NCBI RefSeq assembly: GCF_016817355.1
Contig: NZ_JADOTT010000007.1
Span: forward strand, 91,736-155,735
Direction of reading: 5' to 3'
Length of the DNA: 64,000 nucleotides
Source: Maricaulis parjimensis
Lineage (GTDB): Bacteria; Pseudomonadota; Alphaproteobacteria; Caulobacterales; Maricaulaceae
Shown here piece by piece: positions 27,288 through 35,928 of this stretch. A program made the position numbers and the translations under genes. Position 1 is the first letter of the stretch. Every line of letters starts with the position of its first letter. The notes beneath the pieces are model-generated. The model ran no database searches. It was not told the origin of the DNA and worked only from the letters and a program-made list of their open reading frames with translations.

Positions 27288-27653
27288 ATGGCAAAGATTC
27301 TTCTGGCAGAAGATGATGACTCGATGCGCGACTTCCTCGCCAAGGCCCTCAAGCGGGCCGGGCATGAGGTCGAGGTCTGCGCGGATGGCGAAGAAGGGCT
27401 GGACGCGATCGGCGATCAACCGGCCCTGTTTGATCTCCTGCTGACGGACATCGTCATGCCGGGTGTCGACGGGATCGAGCTGGCACGCCGTGCCGCCGAG
27501 GTCGATCCGGCGCTCAAGATCATGTTCATCACCGGCTTTGCCGCCGTGGCGCTGAACCCGGGCTCGGGCGCACCGACCAATGCGAAAGTCCTGTCCAAAC
27601 CCTTCCACCTGCGAGAGCTGGTCGATGAGGTTGCCCGCGTGATGGCCGCCTGA
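27288..27653 (+). CDS. cpdR: Single-domain response regulator CpdR
   Basis: Encodes 121 residues, a receiver domain only. The acidic pocket is ILLAEDDDSMRDFLAKAL, the phospho-acceptor Asp is in LLLTDIVMPGVDG and the switch Lys is in LSKPFHLREL. It closely resembles Caulobacter CpdR, which when unphosphorylated recruits ClpXP to the cell pole and starts degradation of CtrA and other substrates. The start at 27288 follows GAAGGGTGGG; an upstream extension of the frame lacks a site. A strong terminator follows. Confidence 0.9.
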   Translation: MAKILLAEDDDSMRDFLAKALKRAGHEVEVCADGEEGLDAIGDQPALFDLLLTDIVMPGVDGIELARRAAEVDPALKIMFITGFAAVALNPGSGAPTNAKVLSKPFHLRELVDEVARVMAA

Positions 27654-27677
27654 TCCAGAGCTGCAGACGCAAAAGAG

Positions 27678-27705
27678 ACGCCGCCCTCCGGGGCGGCGTT
27701 TTTTT
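27678..27705 (+). terminator. Rho-independent terminator of cpdR
   Basis: ACGCCGCCC, loop TCCG, GGGCGGCGT, then a run of T residues, 25 bp after the stop. Confidence 0.95.
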
Positions 27706-27732
27706 GTGCCGGCTTCCAGGCCCCGCGCAAAA

Positions 27733-27761
27733 GAAAAGGGCCCGCTCGGAAGAGCGGGCCC
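27733..27761 (-). terminator. Rho-independent terminator of the TonB receptor
   Basis: GGGCCCGCTC, loop, GAGCGGGCCC; read on the minus strand it is followed by TTTTCTTTTG. It lies 34 bp beyond the receptor stop, back-to-back with the cpdR terminator. Confidence 0.92.
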
Positions 27762-27794
27762 CAATCTTGTCCTTCCGGATGGAAGGCCTCTGGC

Positions 27795-30700
27795 TTACCA
27801 GGTCTTCGCGATGGAGGCGAAGAAACGGCGGCCGAGGATGTCGTAACCGGAACCGAGGACTTCGTTGCCCGAAGCCAGGGTCGCACCGGAAGCGTTCTGG
27901 TCAACAATGGCCGGCTCTTCGTCGAACAGGTTGTTCACACCGACAGTCACCTGCCAGGTGTCCTGCTCATAAGAGACGGACAGGTCGTGGTACCAGACAG
28001 CATCCCAGCTATCGACGGCATCGCCGCCCAGCTCGGACGGAGCTTCGATACGGTCACCGTAGTCGATACCGACGCGGTTACGGATCGAGGCCTGCTCGCC
28101 GAGGTAACGGTTACGGAAGGTCAGGGTCCAGTCACCATGCTCGAAGCGGTTGGTGATGGTGCCGCGCCATTCCGGGTTACCCCAGTCGCCGACGAAGTTG
28201 TTCACGTCGGACGTGGCCGTCGTCTGAGACAGGATCTCTTCGGACTTCGTTGCCACGGCGTTCATGTCGTAGACAAAGCCGCCGAAGAAATCGAATTCCA
28301 TCGTGAAGCGACCGTTGAAGTCCCAACCGGTGGATTCCTGCGTAGCAACGTTGAACGGCGTGTTGTCCACGAAGAGCAGCTGACCGGTATTCGGGTCACG
28401 CTGACGACGAGCACAGAACGGATCGTTCGGGAAGTTCGACGAGTTGTAGCACTGGCCCAGAGAGAAGGCCGTGCCCGGGATCGCGATCGAGTCTTCCACT
28501 TCGATGGAGTAGTAGGAGACACGCAGCGAAGCGTCGAACATGTCGGTGAACGGCTGCTGGAACACGAAGCCGAAGGAGTAGGCGTCAGACGTTTCCGGAT
28601 CCAGGCCGGGGTTACCAGCGCGGAAGGATTCGATCGACGACACACCGGTCAGACCCAGAGAGGTCGGGTCGATGCCTTCGGAGACACAGTTGGCCAGGAC
28701 AACCGGGTCACGGTTGTCGTTGGTCGGGTCATAGGTGCCAGCATTGTTGGCAGCCGCCGGAACCACGCACGGGTCAGCGAAACCGTTGGTGAAGCCGGTC
28801 TGGCCACCCAGGAAGAGTTCACGCAGGTTCGGAGCGCGGAAGGACGTGCCGTAGGTACCGTTGAAGGTCAGGAAGTCCGTGACCATCCAGGAACCACGAG
28901 CCGAGTAGGTCGAGTTCTGACCGTAGTACTCGTGGTCGGTCAGACGACCGGCCAGCTCGAAGGAGATGTCCTCGGCAAAGGCAGCACCGGAAACAACCGG
29001 GATCGCGACCTCAGCATAGTATTCCGTCAGGTTGGCCGTACCCACGGAGCGACGGTCGGCGAAGTAGCCAGCCGCACGGCCCTGGGAAGCGATCGTATCC
29101 GTACCGGAGTCGAGGCTGTCACGACGCCATTCGATACCGAACACACCAGACACTTCACCGGCCGGCAGTTCAAACAGCGGACCGGTGGTGAAACCACCGA
29201 AGATCAGCTGGTCGACAACCGTCGTGGCGGTGCGGTCGATGCGCAGGAAGTCATATTCTTCCTGGGTGCCGAAGTGCGGCGCGGTCACACCGTCATTCGG
29301 GTACAGGTTCGGGTGGAACAGGTCGACCGGAACACAGTTCGTCGGGGACAGGAAGCCGAACAGCGAGACGTTGGAGTTGTCGTAACCACAGACGATGTCG
29401 CCGGAGACCGGGTCGATACGGGTGGTTGCGAGAACGGCCGTCAGGCGCTCTTCGTCGACCTGCGGACGGCTGGAGTAACCCATGGAGCGGGTGTAGCCAC
29501 CGAAGAACTCGTAGGACCAGGACGGCATGAAGGACCAGTCGCCCTCAACACCGGCCATCAGGCGCGTGTACTGCGTTTCCACAGAGATGTTGGAACGCTC
29601 GATCGGCGAAGCGAAGATCGGAACAACATCATACGGGAACGGGTTCAGCGGATTGCTGGCCGCAACCGTCGGGAAGATCTGGCCGTGATAGCCAGCCTTG
29701 TAGTTGGTCTGCGAGTTGTTGTGCAGCAGCTCGGTGAAGACCGTCACGTTATCCTGACCAAAGATCCGGTCGATCGTGTAATCGCCCGAGAACATGAAGG
29801 AGTAACGCTGGGAGTCCGGAATGATGTCCGTCGTCTGGTCCAGATAGGACGAACGATAGGCCTCATCCGTGGACGTGCCCGTGGACCAGCCAACCGGCAG
29901 GTTGCCCGGGTGGGACGTCGTGCCCGGCGTGGAGTACACGTCGACGCTGTAGAAGCCCGGATAAGCGAAGTAGCTGGCCAGGCTCGGAGCACCGTCAACG
30001 AAGTAGTTGAAGGTACGAACGCGGTTGATGATCGAGCCTTCACACTCGGACAGCAGGGAGCCGTCCGCGGCGATCTCGATGTCGCGCGAGCAGTACAGAC
30101 CGTCGGTCGGGTCGTAGTTCCAGTCGCGGTCGTCAACCTGCATGCTGTCCTGGTGGAAGTATTCCATGGCGAACAGGAAGCGGCCGTTCTCGGTGGAGTC
30201 ACCGATCATGGCGTTCCAGCGGTGCGAACCACCACCGGACTGTTCCGGCGTGGTGACAGCGCCACCAACCTGGAAGCCTTCGAAGCTGTCGTTCAGGATC
30301 ACGTTCACAACACCGGCAACAGCGTCAGAACCGTAAACCGAGGAAGCACCGTCCAGCAGGATGTCGACGCGCTGGATGGCGGACGACGGGATGATGTCGA
30401 GGTTCGGCAGCGACGGAGCGCCTTCCACACCCGACGGCGCCACGCGGCGGCCGTTGATGAGGAGCAGCGTCTGGTCCGGATTCAGACCGCGCAGGGTGAT
30501 GGTGTTAGAGCCCGGACCCGCGTCGGTGACGAATGCACCACCGATCGTGTTGTCGAGCTGAACGCCCTGAGCCACAGACGAGGTCTGCAGGATCTGGGCG
30601 GTATCGATCAGACCCGCGTCACGGATCTCATCGGCGTCGATGACTTGAAGCGGCGCGACGGACTGGAAGGCGTCACGACGGATACGGGAACCCGTAACGA

Positions 30701-30848
30701 CGATGCGCTCTTCTTCATTTTCCGCCTGCTCGTCTTCGTCCTCGTCTTGATCCTGCGCATAAGCAGGAGACATGGACAGGCCAGCAGCAGCAAAGCCAGC
30801 CAGGATGGTCGAACGCAGAAGGCGCTCGCGGTCCCAAAGATTGCTCAC
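27795..30848 (-). CDS. Large TonB-dependent outer-membrane receptor
   Basis: Encodes 1017 residues. A signal peptide (ILAGFAAAGLSMSPAYAQ) precedes an acidic run (DQDEDEDEQAENEEE) and the TonB box ERIVVTGSRI. The plug domain has TLRGLNPDQTLLLINGRRV, VDILLDGASSVYGSDAVAGV and VNVIL; the barrel contains SFRAPNLRELFLGG and VNNLFDEEP, and the chain ends in an aromatic residue. The family imports siderophores, sugars or peptide-derived compounds; the plug resembles the large Caulobacterales/Sphingomonadales clade with VTGSRIRR boxes, ligand unknown. The start is GTG (30848) with AAAGGGG upstream. Monocistronic, ending at a strong terminator. Confidence 0.93.
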   Translation of the reverse strand: MSNLWDRERLLRSTILAGFAAAGLSMSPAYAQDQDEDEDEQAENEEERIVVTGSRIRRDAFQSVAPLQVIDADEIRDAGLIDTAQILQTSSVAQGVQLDNTIGGAFVTDAGPGSNTITLRGLNPDQTLLLINGRRVAPSGVEGAPSLPNLDIIPSSAIQRVDILLDGASSVYGSDAVAGVVNVILNDSFEGFQVGGAVTTPEQSGGGSHRWNAMIGDSTENGRFLFAMEYFHQDSMQVDDRDWNYDPTDGLYCSRDIEIAADGSLLSECEGSIINRVRTFNYFVDGAPSLASYFAYPGFYSVDVYSTPGTTSHPGNLPVGWSTGTSTDEAYRSSYLDQTTDIIPDSQRYSFMFSGDYTIDRIFGQDNVTVFTELLHNNSQTNYKAGYHGQIFPTVAASNPLNPFPYDVVPIFASPIERSNISVETQYTRLMAGVEGDWSFMPSWSYEFFGGYTRSMGYSSRPQVDEERLTAVLATTRIDPVSGDIVCGYDNSNVSLFGFLSPTNCVPVDLFHPNLYPNDGVTAPHFGTQEEYDFLRIDRTATTVVDQLIFGGFTTGPLFELPAGEVSGVFGIEWRRDSLDSGTDTIASQGRAAGYFADRRSVGTANLTEYYAEVAIPVVSGAAFAEDISFELAGRLTDHEYYGQNSTYSARGSWMVTDFLTFNGTYGTSFRAPNLRELFLGGQTGFTNGFADPCVVPAAANNAGTYDPTNDNRDPVVLANCVSEGIDPTSLGLTGVSSIESFRAGNPGLDPETSDAYSFGFVFQQPFTDMFDASLRVSYYSIEVEDSIAIPGTAFSLGQCYNSSNFPNDPFCARRQRDPNTGQLLFVDNTPFNVATQESTGWDFNGRFTMEFDFFGGFVYDMNAVATKSEEILSQTTATSDVNNFVGDWGNPEWRGTITNRFEHGDWTLTFRNRYLGEQASIRNRVGIDYGDRIEAPSELGGDAVDSWDAVWYHDLSVSYEQDTWQVTVGVNNLFDEEPAIVDQNASGATLASGNEVLGSGYDILGRRFFASIAKTW

Positions 30849-31105
30849 GATTGTACCCCTTTAAAGCTGATAACCGACCCCCGGGCTTCACGCGCCTTTG
30901 TAGAGTCAGCTCGACCGAGTTCCCCCGATCTTGCGGCGCACTATGTCCAATCTCGTATTCCGACGAAAGCATTACGCGCTGTTAAGCCGGATTTCTGCCA
31001 TCATTGTTGCAAAAAAGTCATATCGTGTTCACGCTGCCGTGATCACCGGCAACATCGTGCGCCAGACCGACTGCAATATTCACAATTCTTCTGCAGAATC
31101 CCGGC

Positions 31106-31135
31106 TTGCGCTTCGGACAGGCTGACGCTAGAAAC
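31106..31135 (+). promoter_or_regulatory. Candidate promoter of tRNA-Val
   Basis: TTGCGC, 16 bp, CTAGAA (within GCTAGAAAC) closely fits the Caulobacter housekeeping -10 pattern GCTANAWC. It ends 20 bp before the tRNA. The rest of 30849-31155 shows no coding sequence and must also hold the promoter of the divergent TonB receptor, not recognised. Confidence 0.65.
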
Positions 31136-31155
31136 CCGGCTCCCAAGTGACGGAT

Positions 31156-31230
31156 GGGCGATTAGCTCAGCGGGAGAGCACTTCGTTGACATCGAAGGGG
31201 TCACTGGTTCAATCCCAGTATCGCCCACCA
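31156..31230 (+). tRNA. tRNA-Val (anticodon GAC)
   Basis: A 75-nt cloverleaf: acceptor GGGCGAT/ATCGCCC, D-arm GCTC ... GAGC, anticodon arm CTTCG TTGACAT CGAAG (GAC), T-arm ACTGG TTCAATC CCAGT, and an encoded CCA end. It reads valine GUC/GUU codons. A sulfotransferase gene begins 23 bp after it. Confidence 0.97.
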
Positions 31231-31253
31231 TCCACTTCCTTGGGGTTCCGCAC

Positions 31254-32153
31254 ATGACCGCATCCGATCAGTCGCCGCCATCCCGGCAGGCGCTTGGCAC
31301 AGCACAATTGTCCGGTGCGGGTGAGCAGGAATTTGCCAGTTTCGCAGATGCCGTGACACATGTCCGCCAGAAGGGCGCGTCAGACGCCAGCGAACTCGAT
31401 GCCCGCCCGGCACTCACCAAATACTATGTCTGTCTGGTCCCGCGTTGCGGCAGCACATTCCTGACCGGACTACTCAAGGCCACCGGCGCTTTTGGGGATC
31501 CGGCGGAGTGGGTCGGGCCGTCCTGGGCGGAGAAACAGCTGGAACTGACCGGCGCGCAAACCTGGCCCGCCTTCGTTGAGCGGGTCCTGGCGGCCCATCA
31601 GTCCGAGAATCGCGTATCCGGCCTGGAAATCGCCCACGCGCACCTGACCTGGGCGCGTCGCTCCGAAGGCAAAAGCCTGCGCCTGCCGCGCGATGGCGTT
31701 TTCTTCTATCTTCGCCGCCGCAATATCGTGCGCCAGGCCATTTCCCTGCATATCGCCCACCAGTCCGGCGTCTGGCATTCCGACCAGCTCACCGAGGACG
31801 CGCAGACCGTCCGCGACGCGGTGATGTATGACACCCGGGCGATCCGCAATTTCATCAAGCTGCTGCAGGATGAGGAAATGCGCTGGGAACGGGAATTCGG
31901 GTCCATGGCGATCGAGCCGGTCCGTCTTTATTATGAAGACCTCGTCCAACGCCCGGAGCGCATCCTGCGCTTGTTTGCGCAGGTCCTGGGCCTGCCGGAA
32001 ACGCCCCGCCTGCCCGATGACAACCCGGTCCGCAAGATGAGCAATGACCGCACCGCGGAATGGGAAGCCCGGTATCGCGAGGAAGAGGCCGACTTTCTGT
32101 CCGGCGTGCAACGCCTGCGCCCCTTCATGCACCGGCTCGTCCAGGAGGTCTGA
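31254..32153 (+). CDS. Stf0-type sulfotransferase
   Basis: Encodes 299 residues. The PAPS 5'-phosphosulfate-binding loop is YYVCLVPRCGSTFLTGLLKA (~58-77), and the 3'-phosphate-binding region is FFYLRRRNIVRQAISLHIA; LYYEDLVQRPERILRLFAQV near the end is the usual C-terminal helix of Stf0/NodH sulfotransferases. The family sulfates trehalose, Nod factors or LPS sugars using PAPS; with the surface-sugar genes elsewhere in the window an envelope-glycan substrate is plausible. The ATG follows TTGGGG; transcription may read through from the tRNA only 23 bp upstream. A very long upstream extension of this frame is the antisense of the TonB receptor and is rejected. Confidence 0.87.
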   Translation: MTASDQSPPSRQALGTAQLSGAGEQEFASFADAVTHVRQKGASDASELDARPALTKYYVCLVPRCGSTFLTGLLKATGAFGDPAEWVGPSWAEKQLELTGAQTWPAFVERVLAAHQSENRVSGLEIAHAHLTWARRSEGKSLRLPRDGVFFYLRRRNIVRQAISLHIAHQSGVWHSDQLTEDAQTVRDAVMYDTRAIRNFIKLLQDEEMRWEREFGSMAIEPVRLYYEDLVQRPERILRLFAQVLGLPETPRLPDDNPVRKMSNDRTAEWEARYREEEADFLSGVQRLRPFMHRLVQEV

Positions 32154-32287
32154 CCCACCACCAAGAACGCGGAAACGGCCCGCGCCGGCACAGCACGGAC
32201 CGTTTCTTCACCGATGCTCTTGATGGACACCGGCGGGCGTGACGCACAGCATTTGGGTAAGGGACTGTGCGCCGGGCTTCTGGAAAC

Positions 32288-32557
32288 TCACAGGTCTGAA
32301 CGTATCCCCTGTCCGGATCTGCCGACTGGGGCCGCAGCCCCGAAATCGACCAGCATCTGCCCCAGGCGTTCAAATTCCCGATTGGGGTGGCCAGGCGGAA
32401 AGGGTGGCGGCGCAACATATCCGGGATTGGATGACCGGCGGTCGGCGTGGGCCCGGCGAGCGGTTTCCACCAAACTCAGCGCATCACGATAGCGCGCCAA
32501 TTCGCGCGCACGACGGCTGCGTCCAAAGACCGATCTGATCCGATCAAGCCACCGCAT
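32288..32557 (-). CDS. Small uncharacterised protein
   Basis: Encodes 89 residues from an ATG with GGGGGAG about 6 bases upstream. It is basic at the start (MRWLDRIRSVFGRSRRAREL), has a short helix, and then a Pro-rich middle (APPPFPPGHPN). No membrane segment or known domain. It lies downstream of the histidine kinase on the same strand. The good ribosome site is the main evidence that it is real. Confidence 0.5.
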   Translation of the reverse strand: MRWLDRIRSVFGRSRRARELARYRDALSLVETARRAHADRRSSNPGYVAPPPFPPGHPNREFERLGQMLVDFGAAAPVGRSGQGIRSDL

Positions 32558-32630
32558 CCCTACTCCCCCGGCATCGCGTTTGACTGGAACCGGACTCAAC
32601 ATGCGGGCCCCTGTCAGGGGAATACGATGA

Positions 32631-34034
32631 TCAGCGTATTTTCGGAGTATTGCCGTGAATTTCCGGCAAGGTTTCCAGCGCAATCCGGGCGATCACACCC
32701 CGTCCGGGACGGGAGCGGATGCAGACGGGCGCCTTGATCCATTCTGCCATGCGGAACACCAGATCCATGCCGAAGCCCGACAAGTCGTTTCGGGCCGGTC
32801 CGGACAGGCGCTGATCGAAGAAGTCCCGGCTGGTCAGGGTGACCGGTTTAGCGGACAGCCCGGTGCCATTATCGACAACATAGAGGCAGATCAGGCGGCC
32901 GCGACGGCGTGCCAGCAATTGGATGTCACGGGCTCCGGAATGGCTGATCGCATTCATCAGCAGATTGACCAGAATGCGCTCCAGCAGGACCGAACTGCTG
33001 CGGACCCGCCCCTCGACCGGGGTCGTGTGCAGGCGGATCCCCCGGCTTTCGGCCAGGCTGCTGACCGCATCCCGGCTCTGTTCCAGGATTGACGGGACAT
33101 CCACGACCTCACCGCCGCGCCAGCCCGGCAAATCCCGTTCGGCCCGGGCCAGTTCGAGTACGGATGTGAGAATATGCGAGACATTGCGGGCAATGTCTTT
33201 CTGCCGGCCCGCGATATCCCGCGCCTGATCGACATCACCGCGGTCCAGCGCCATGTCCATCGCGGCGATGTTGGCATCGAGGGCAAACAGCGGCTGGCGG
33301 GTGTCGTGTCCCGTCGAGGTGAGCAGGAGAGAGAGGATGGAATTGACGCCTTCCGCCTTTTCCCGCTCCGCCTGGACAACGCGATTGAGATAGAAATTCC
33401 GCCGCCCGATGCCCGCCAGAAGACGGATCGCCAGAGGCAGGAAGGCCAGAGCGAGCACCATGCTGGTCAAGCCGATCAGATAGGGGCGCAAATCCGTCGG
33501 CCTGAACACGGCCAGCAGAACCAGGTACAGAATGAAACACGCGAGGATGAAGCCGAAGGCATGCCGGATGAAGTTGAAATTGAACATGCCGACCATGCCC
33601 ATCGTCAACGTGATCCAGAAGGCCATCGTGACAAAGCGCACCGCCAGTCCGTCTGCCGTGGTTTCGAGGCCCAGATAGGCGAAGGTCACAAGCGTGAACT
33701 GCAGGAAATACGCGACCATCCAGCCGGTCAGCAAGGCGCCGTCCAAACGCGATGGCGGGCGTTTGAGCCGGCGCAGCCAGGTCACCACAACGCCCAGTGT
33801 GAGGACCGCCATGACAATGCGCGCGGAGATCAGGTGGATCATCGCCGGCTGACGATCCAGAAGCTGCCATTCATTGATCGCAGACGCCAACCAGATCATC
33901 GCGCAGGCAGACGTGATCCAGCAGGCCAGCTGCAGCGCCTGGGCATGGGTCGAAGCGCGGTACTCCGTCTCGATGCTGGAATCCAGAAAGGACCCCGTAT
34001 AGAAGTCCAGCTTCGGATACGCGATCTGGTCCAT
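32631..34034 (-). CDS. Membrane sensor histidine kinase with an atypical H-box
   Basis: Encodes 467 residues. About six membrane helices span ~35-210 (for example FNFNFIRHAFGFILACFILY). The dimerisation helix then carries STGHDTRQPLFAL with His 243; the usual H-E/D-x-x-x-P spacing is kept. The ATPase domain has NLLMNAISHS (N box), VDNGTGL (G1) and SGFGMDLVFRM (G2). No periplasmic sensor domain, so the signal may be sensed in the membrane. Divergent from a LuxR-type response regulator 76 bp away, its likely partner. Confidence 0.9.
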   Translation of the reverse strand: MDQIAYPKLDFYTGSFLDSSIETEYRASTHAQALQLACWITSACAMIWLASAINEWQLLDRQPAMIHLISARIVMAVLTLGVVVTWLRRLKRPPSRLDGALLTGWMVAYFLQFTLVTFAYLGLETTADGLAVRFVTMAFWITLTMGMVGMFNFNFIRHAFGFILACFILYLVLLAVFRPTDLRPYLIGLTSMVLALAFLPLAIRLLAGIGRRNFYLNRVVQAEREKAEGVNSILSLLLTSTGHDTRQPLFALDANIAAMDMALDRGDVDQARDIAGRQKDIARNVSHILTSVLELARAERDLPGWRGGEVVDVPSILEQSRDAVSSLAESRGIRLHTTPVEGRVRSSSVLLERILVNLLMNAISHSGARDIQLLARRRGRLICLYVVDNGTGLSAKPVTLTSRDFFDQRLSGPARNDLSGFGMDLVFRMAEWIKAPVCIRSRPGRGVIARIALETLPEIHGNTPKIR

Positions 34035-34110
34035 TCACAACGCCTTGTACTAAATTTTCCGCGGAACAAGCCCGCGCGCACCCTAGCGCGCAAGTAACAT
34101 TTTGGAAGCC

Positions 34111-34752
34111 ATGACCGAGAGCCTTGAAACATCGGAGCGAATTGCCCTCATCCTGGACGACCACCAGGTCGTGATTGATGGCGTTTCGAGCGTGCTCCTG
34201 GCTCAGGGTCTGGCTGACCGTATCGTGTCATTCACCAGCCTGGCGGATTTGCAGGGCCATTTTCCCGACCAAAAGCTGGCCTTTGCCATCATCGATCTCG
34301 GACTGGCTGGTGAATCCGGGCTGAACGCTGCGGCTGAACTTCTGCGGCGGGATCCGCACCTGCCCTGCATCATGACCACGGGCTCTTCCCTGAGCGAGGC
34401 GGAAACAGACGCGCTGCGGGATTACACGGGGTTCTTCTTCCACAAACAGGATCCTGTCGAACGCTTGATCGACCTGGTCAGGGCGCTTCCGCCGCGCAAC
34501 ACGGCACATGCGGCGCAGGCACCAAATCCGGAGACTTTCGGCACCGGCCTGTTGCGCGTGGATCTGCTGACCCGGCGCGAACGCGAAGTTCTTGGCCAGA
34601 TCGGCCGCGGGATTGATATCGGCGAGATCGCCGACACGCTCTTCATCGCCCCGGCCACGGTGCGGAAGCACCGCGAACACATCATGGAAAAACTCGCCGT
34701 CCGCTCAAGCGCCGGACTGGTGCGGGTCGCCCTACAGCTGGGTCTGTCCTGA
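34111..34752 (+). CDS. LuxR-family response regulator
   Basis: Encodes 213 residues. A receiver domain (~12-125; ALILDDHQVVIDGVSSVLL, phospho-Asp in FAIIDLGLAGESG, Lys in FFFHKQDP) is followed by a LuxR HTH domain (~148-210; LTRREREVLGQIGRGIDIGE, APATVRKHREHIMEKLAV). The ATG at 34111 is used; a TTG three codons earlier is possible. Head-to-head with the histidine kinase gene, so the pair probably share a promoter region. Confidence 0.92.
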   Translation: MTESLETSERIALILDDHQVVIDGVSSVLLAQGLADRIVSFTSLADLQGHFPDQKLAFAIIDLGLAGESGLNAAAELLRRDPHLPCIMTTGSSLSEAETDALRDYTGFFFHKQDPVERLIDLVRALPPRNTAHAAQAPNPETFGTGLLRVDLLTRREREVLGQIGRGIDIGEIADTLFIAPATVRKHREHIMEKLAVRSSAGLVRVALQLGLS

Positions 34753-34836
34753 CCTGATCCCGCCCATCCGTCTGCAGCTCCCGCTTTAACCCGCGCCGCG
34801 GACAACCTATCTCAGCCGGACACTCGGAGGTTCGCC

Positions 34837-35928
34837 ATGGAAGCCCATCTGCAGGCTGCACTCAAATCGATCACGGAAGTCCAGTCCGGCCGGAATATTC
34901 TCGATGCCGGTCGCGTTGAAACCGCCGCGATCATGGGTGACACCGCCACCGTGGTCCTGGCCCCGCCGATTGCCGGCAATCCGGATCTGGACCGGCTGAA
35001 ACCGCAGATCGAGGCCGCCGTGGGCGCGCTGGACGGGATCAATCGTGTGCGGGTCGTGATGACGGCCCACCGCGAAAGCGGCAAACCGGCCAAAGCGCAG
35101 CGCAAGGCACCGCCACAGCCGGCCGCAAAGCCCAAGGCCAAGCCGGCCAAGCGCATCATCGCCGTGGCCTCGGGCAAGGGCGGTGTCGGCAAGTCGACCG
35201 TGTCGGCCAACCTCGCAGTGGCACTGGCGCGCGAAGGCCTCAAGGTCGGCCTGCTGGATGCGGACATTTACGGCCCGTCTGCTCCGCGCCTGTTCGGTCT
35301 GACCGATGTGCCGGGCCTGCGCAAATCCGACGCCGGTGTCGAGCCGATCGAGGCGCACGGCGTGAAACTCATCTCCATGGGCTTTGTCGTGAAGCCGGGC
35401 GCGGCCGTCGTCTGGCGCGGCCCGATGGTGCAGGGCGCGATCCGGCAATTCATGACGGACACGAATTGGGGCGATGCCGATGTGCTGATCCTCGACATGC
35501 CGCCGGGCACGGGCGATGCCCAGCTGGCGATTGCCCAGGATTTGCCGGTCGATGGTGCCATCATTGTTTCCACGCCGCAGGATCTGGCGCTGGATGATGC
35601 CCGCAAGGCGATGAGCCTGTTCGAACAGACCCATGTCCCCATTCTCGGCATGATCGAGAATATGAGCGTCTTCCTGTGCCCGCATTGCGGCGAGGCCAGC
35701 CATATTTTCGGCGAAGGCGGTGCCAAGGCCGAAGCCGACGCCGTCGGCCTGGCCTATCTGGGCGATATCCCGCTGCACCCGGATCTGCGCGTGCGCTCGG
35801 ATGCGGGCGAACCCATTGCGCTGGATGACGGCCCGATCGGAAAAGCCTTCCGGCGCGTGGCGAAGGCGGCTCTGGAGGCGGCTGATACCGCCAGCAAGCC
35901 AGCCCCTGAAATCCGTTTCGTCGACTAG
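34837..35928 (+). CDS. apbC: ApbC/Mrp-type iron-sulfur carrier ATPase
   Basis: Encodes 363 residues. An N-terminal MIP18-like domain (~1-80) leads through a Lys/Ala/Pro-rich linker to a deviant-Walker ATPase with SGKGGVGKST (112-121), DADIYGPSAPRLFG, WRGPMVQGAIRQFM, DMPPGTGDAQL and the cluster-binding CPHCG (~281). Such proteins carry and hand over [4Fe-4S] clusters in the cytoplasm. GGAGG precedes the ATG. The stop codon overlaps that of the convergent btuD by 4 nt. Confidence 0.94.
   Translation: MEAHLQAALKSITEVQSGRNILDAGRVETAAIMGDTATVVLAPPIAGNPDLDRLKPQIEAAVGALDGINRVRVVMTAHRESGKPAKAQRKAPPQPAAKPKAKPAKRIIAVASGKGGVGKSTVSANLAVALAREGLKVGLLDADIYGPSAPRLFGLTDVPGLRKSDAGVEPIEAHGVKLISMGFVVKPGAAVVWRGPMVQGAIRQFMTDTNWGDADVLILDMPPGTGDAQLAIAQDLPVDGAIIVSTPQDLALDDARKAMSLFEQTHVPILGMIENMSVFLCPHCGEASHIFGEGGAKAEADAVGLAYLGDIPLHPDLRVRSDAGEPIALDDGPIGKAFRRVAKAALEAADTASKPAPEIRFVD

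Noticed and set aside
27987-31253. Very long open frame opposite the TonB receptor, in frame with the sulfotransferase
   Set aside because: It has no ribosome site or recognisable domain before the sulfotransferase start, and the opposite strand encodes a complete TonB receptor. High-GC codon bias leaves antisense frames open.
31156-32153. Genomic island inserted at the tRNA-Val gene
   Set aside because: No integrase, direct repeat of the tRNA end or change in composition was seen.
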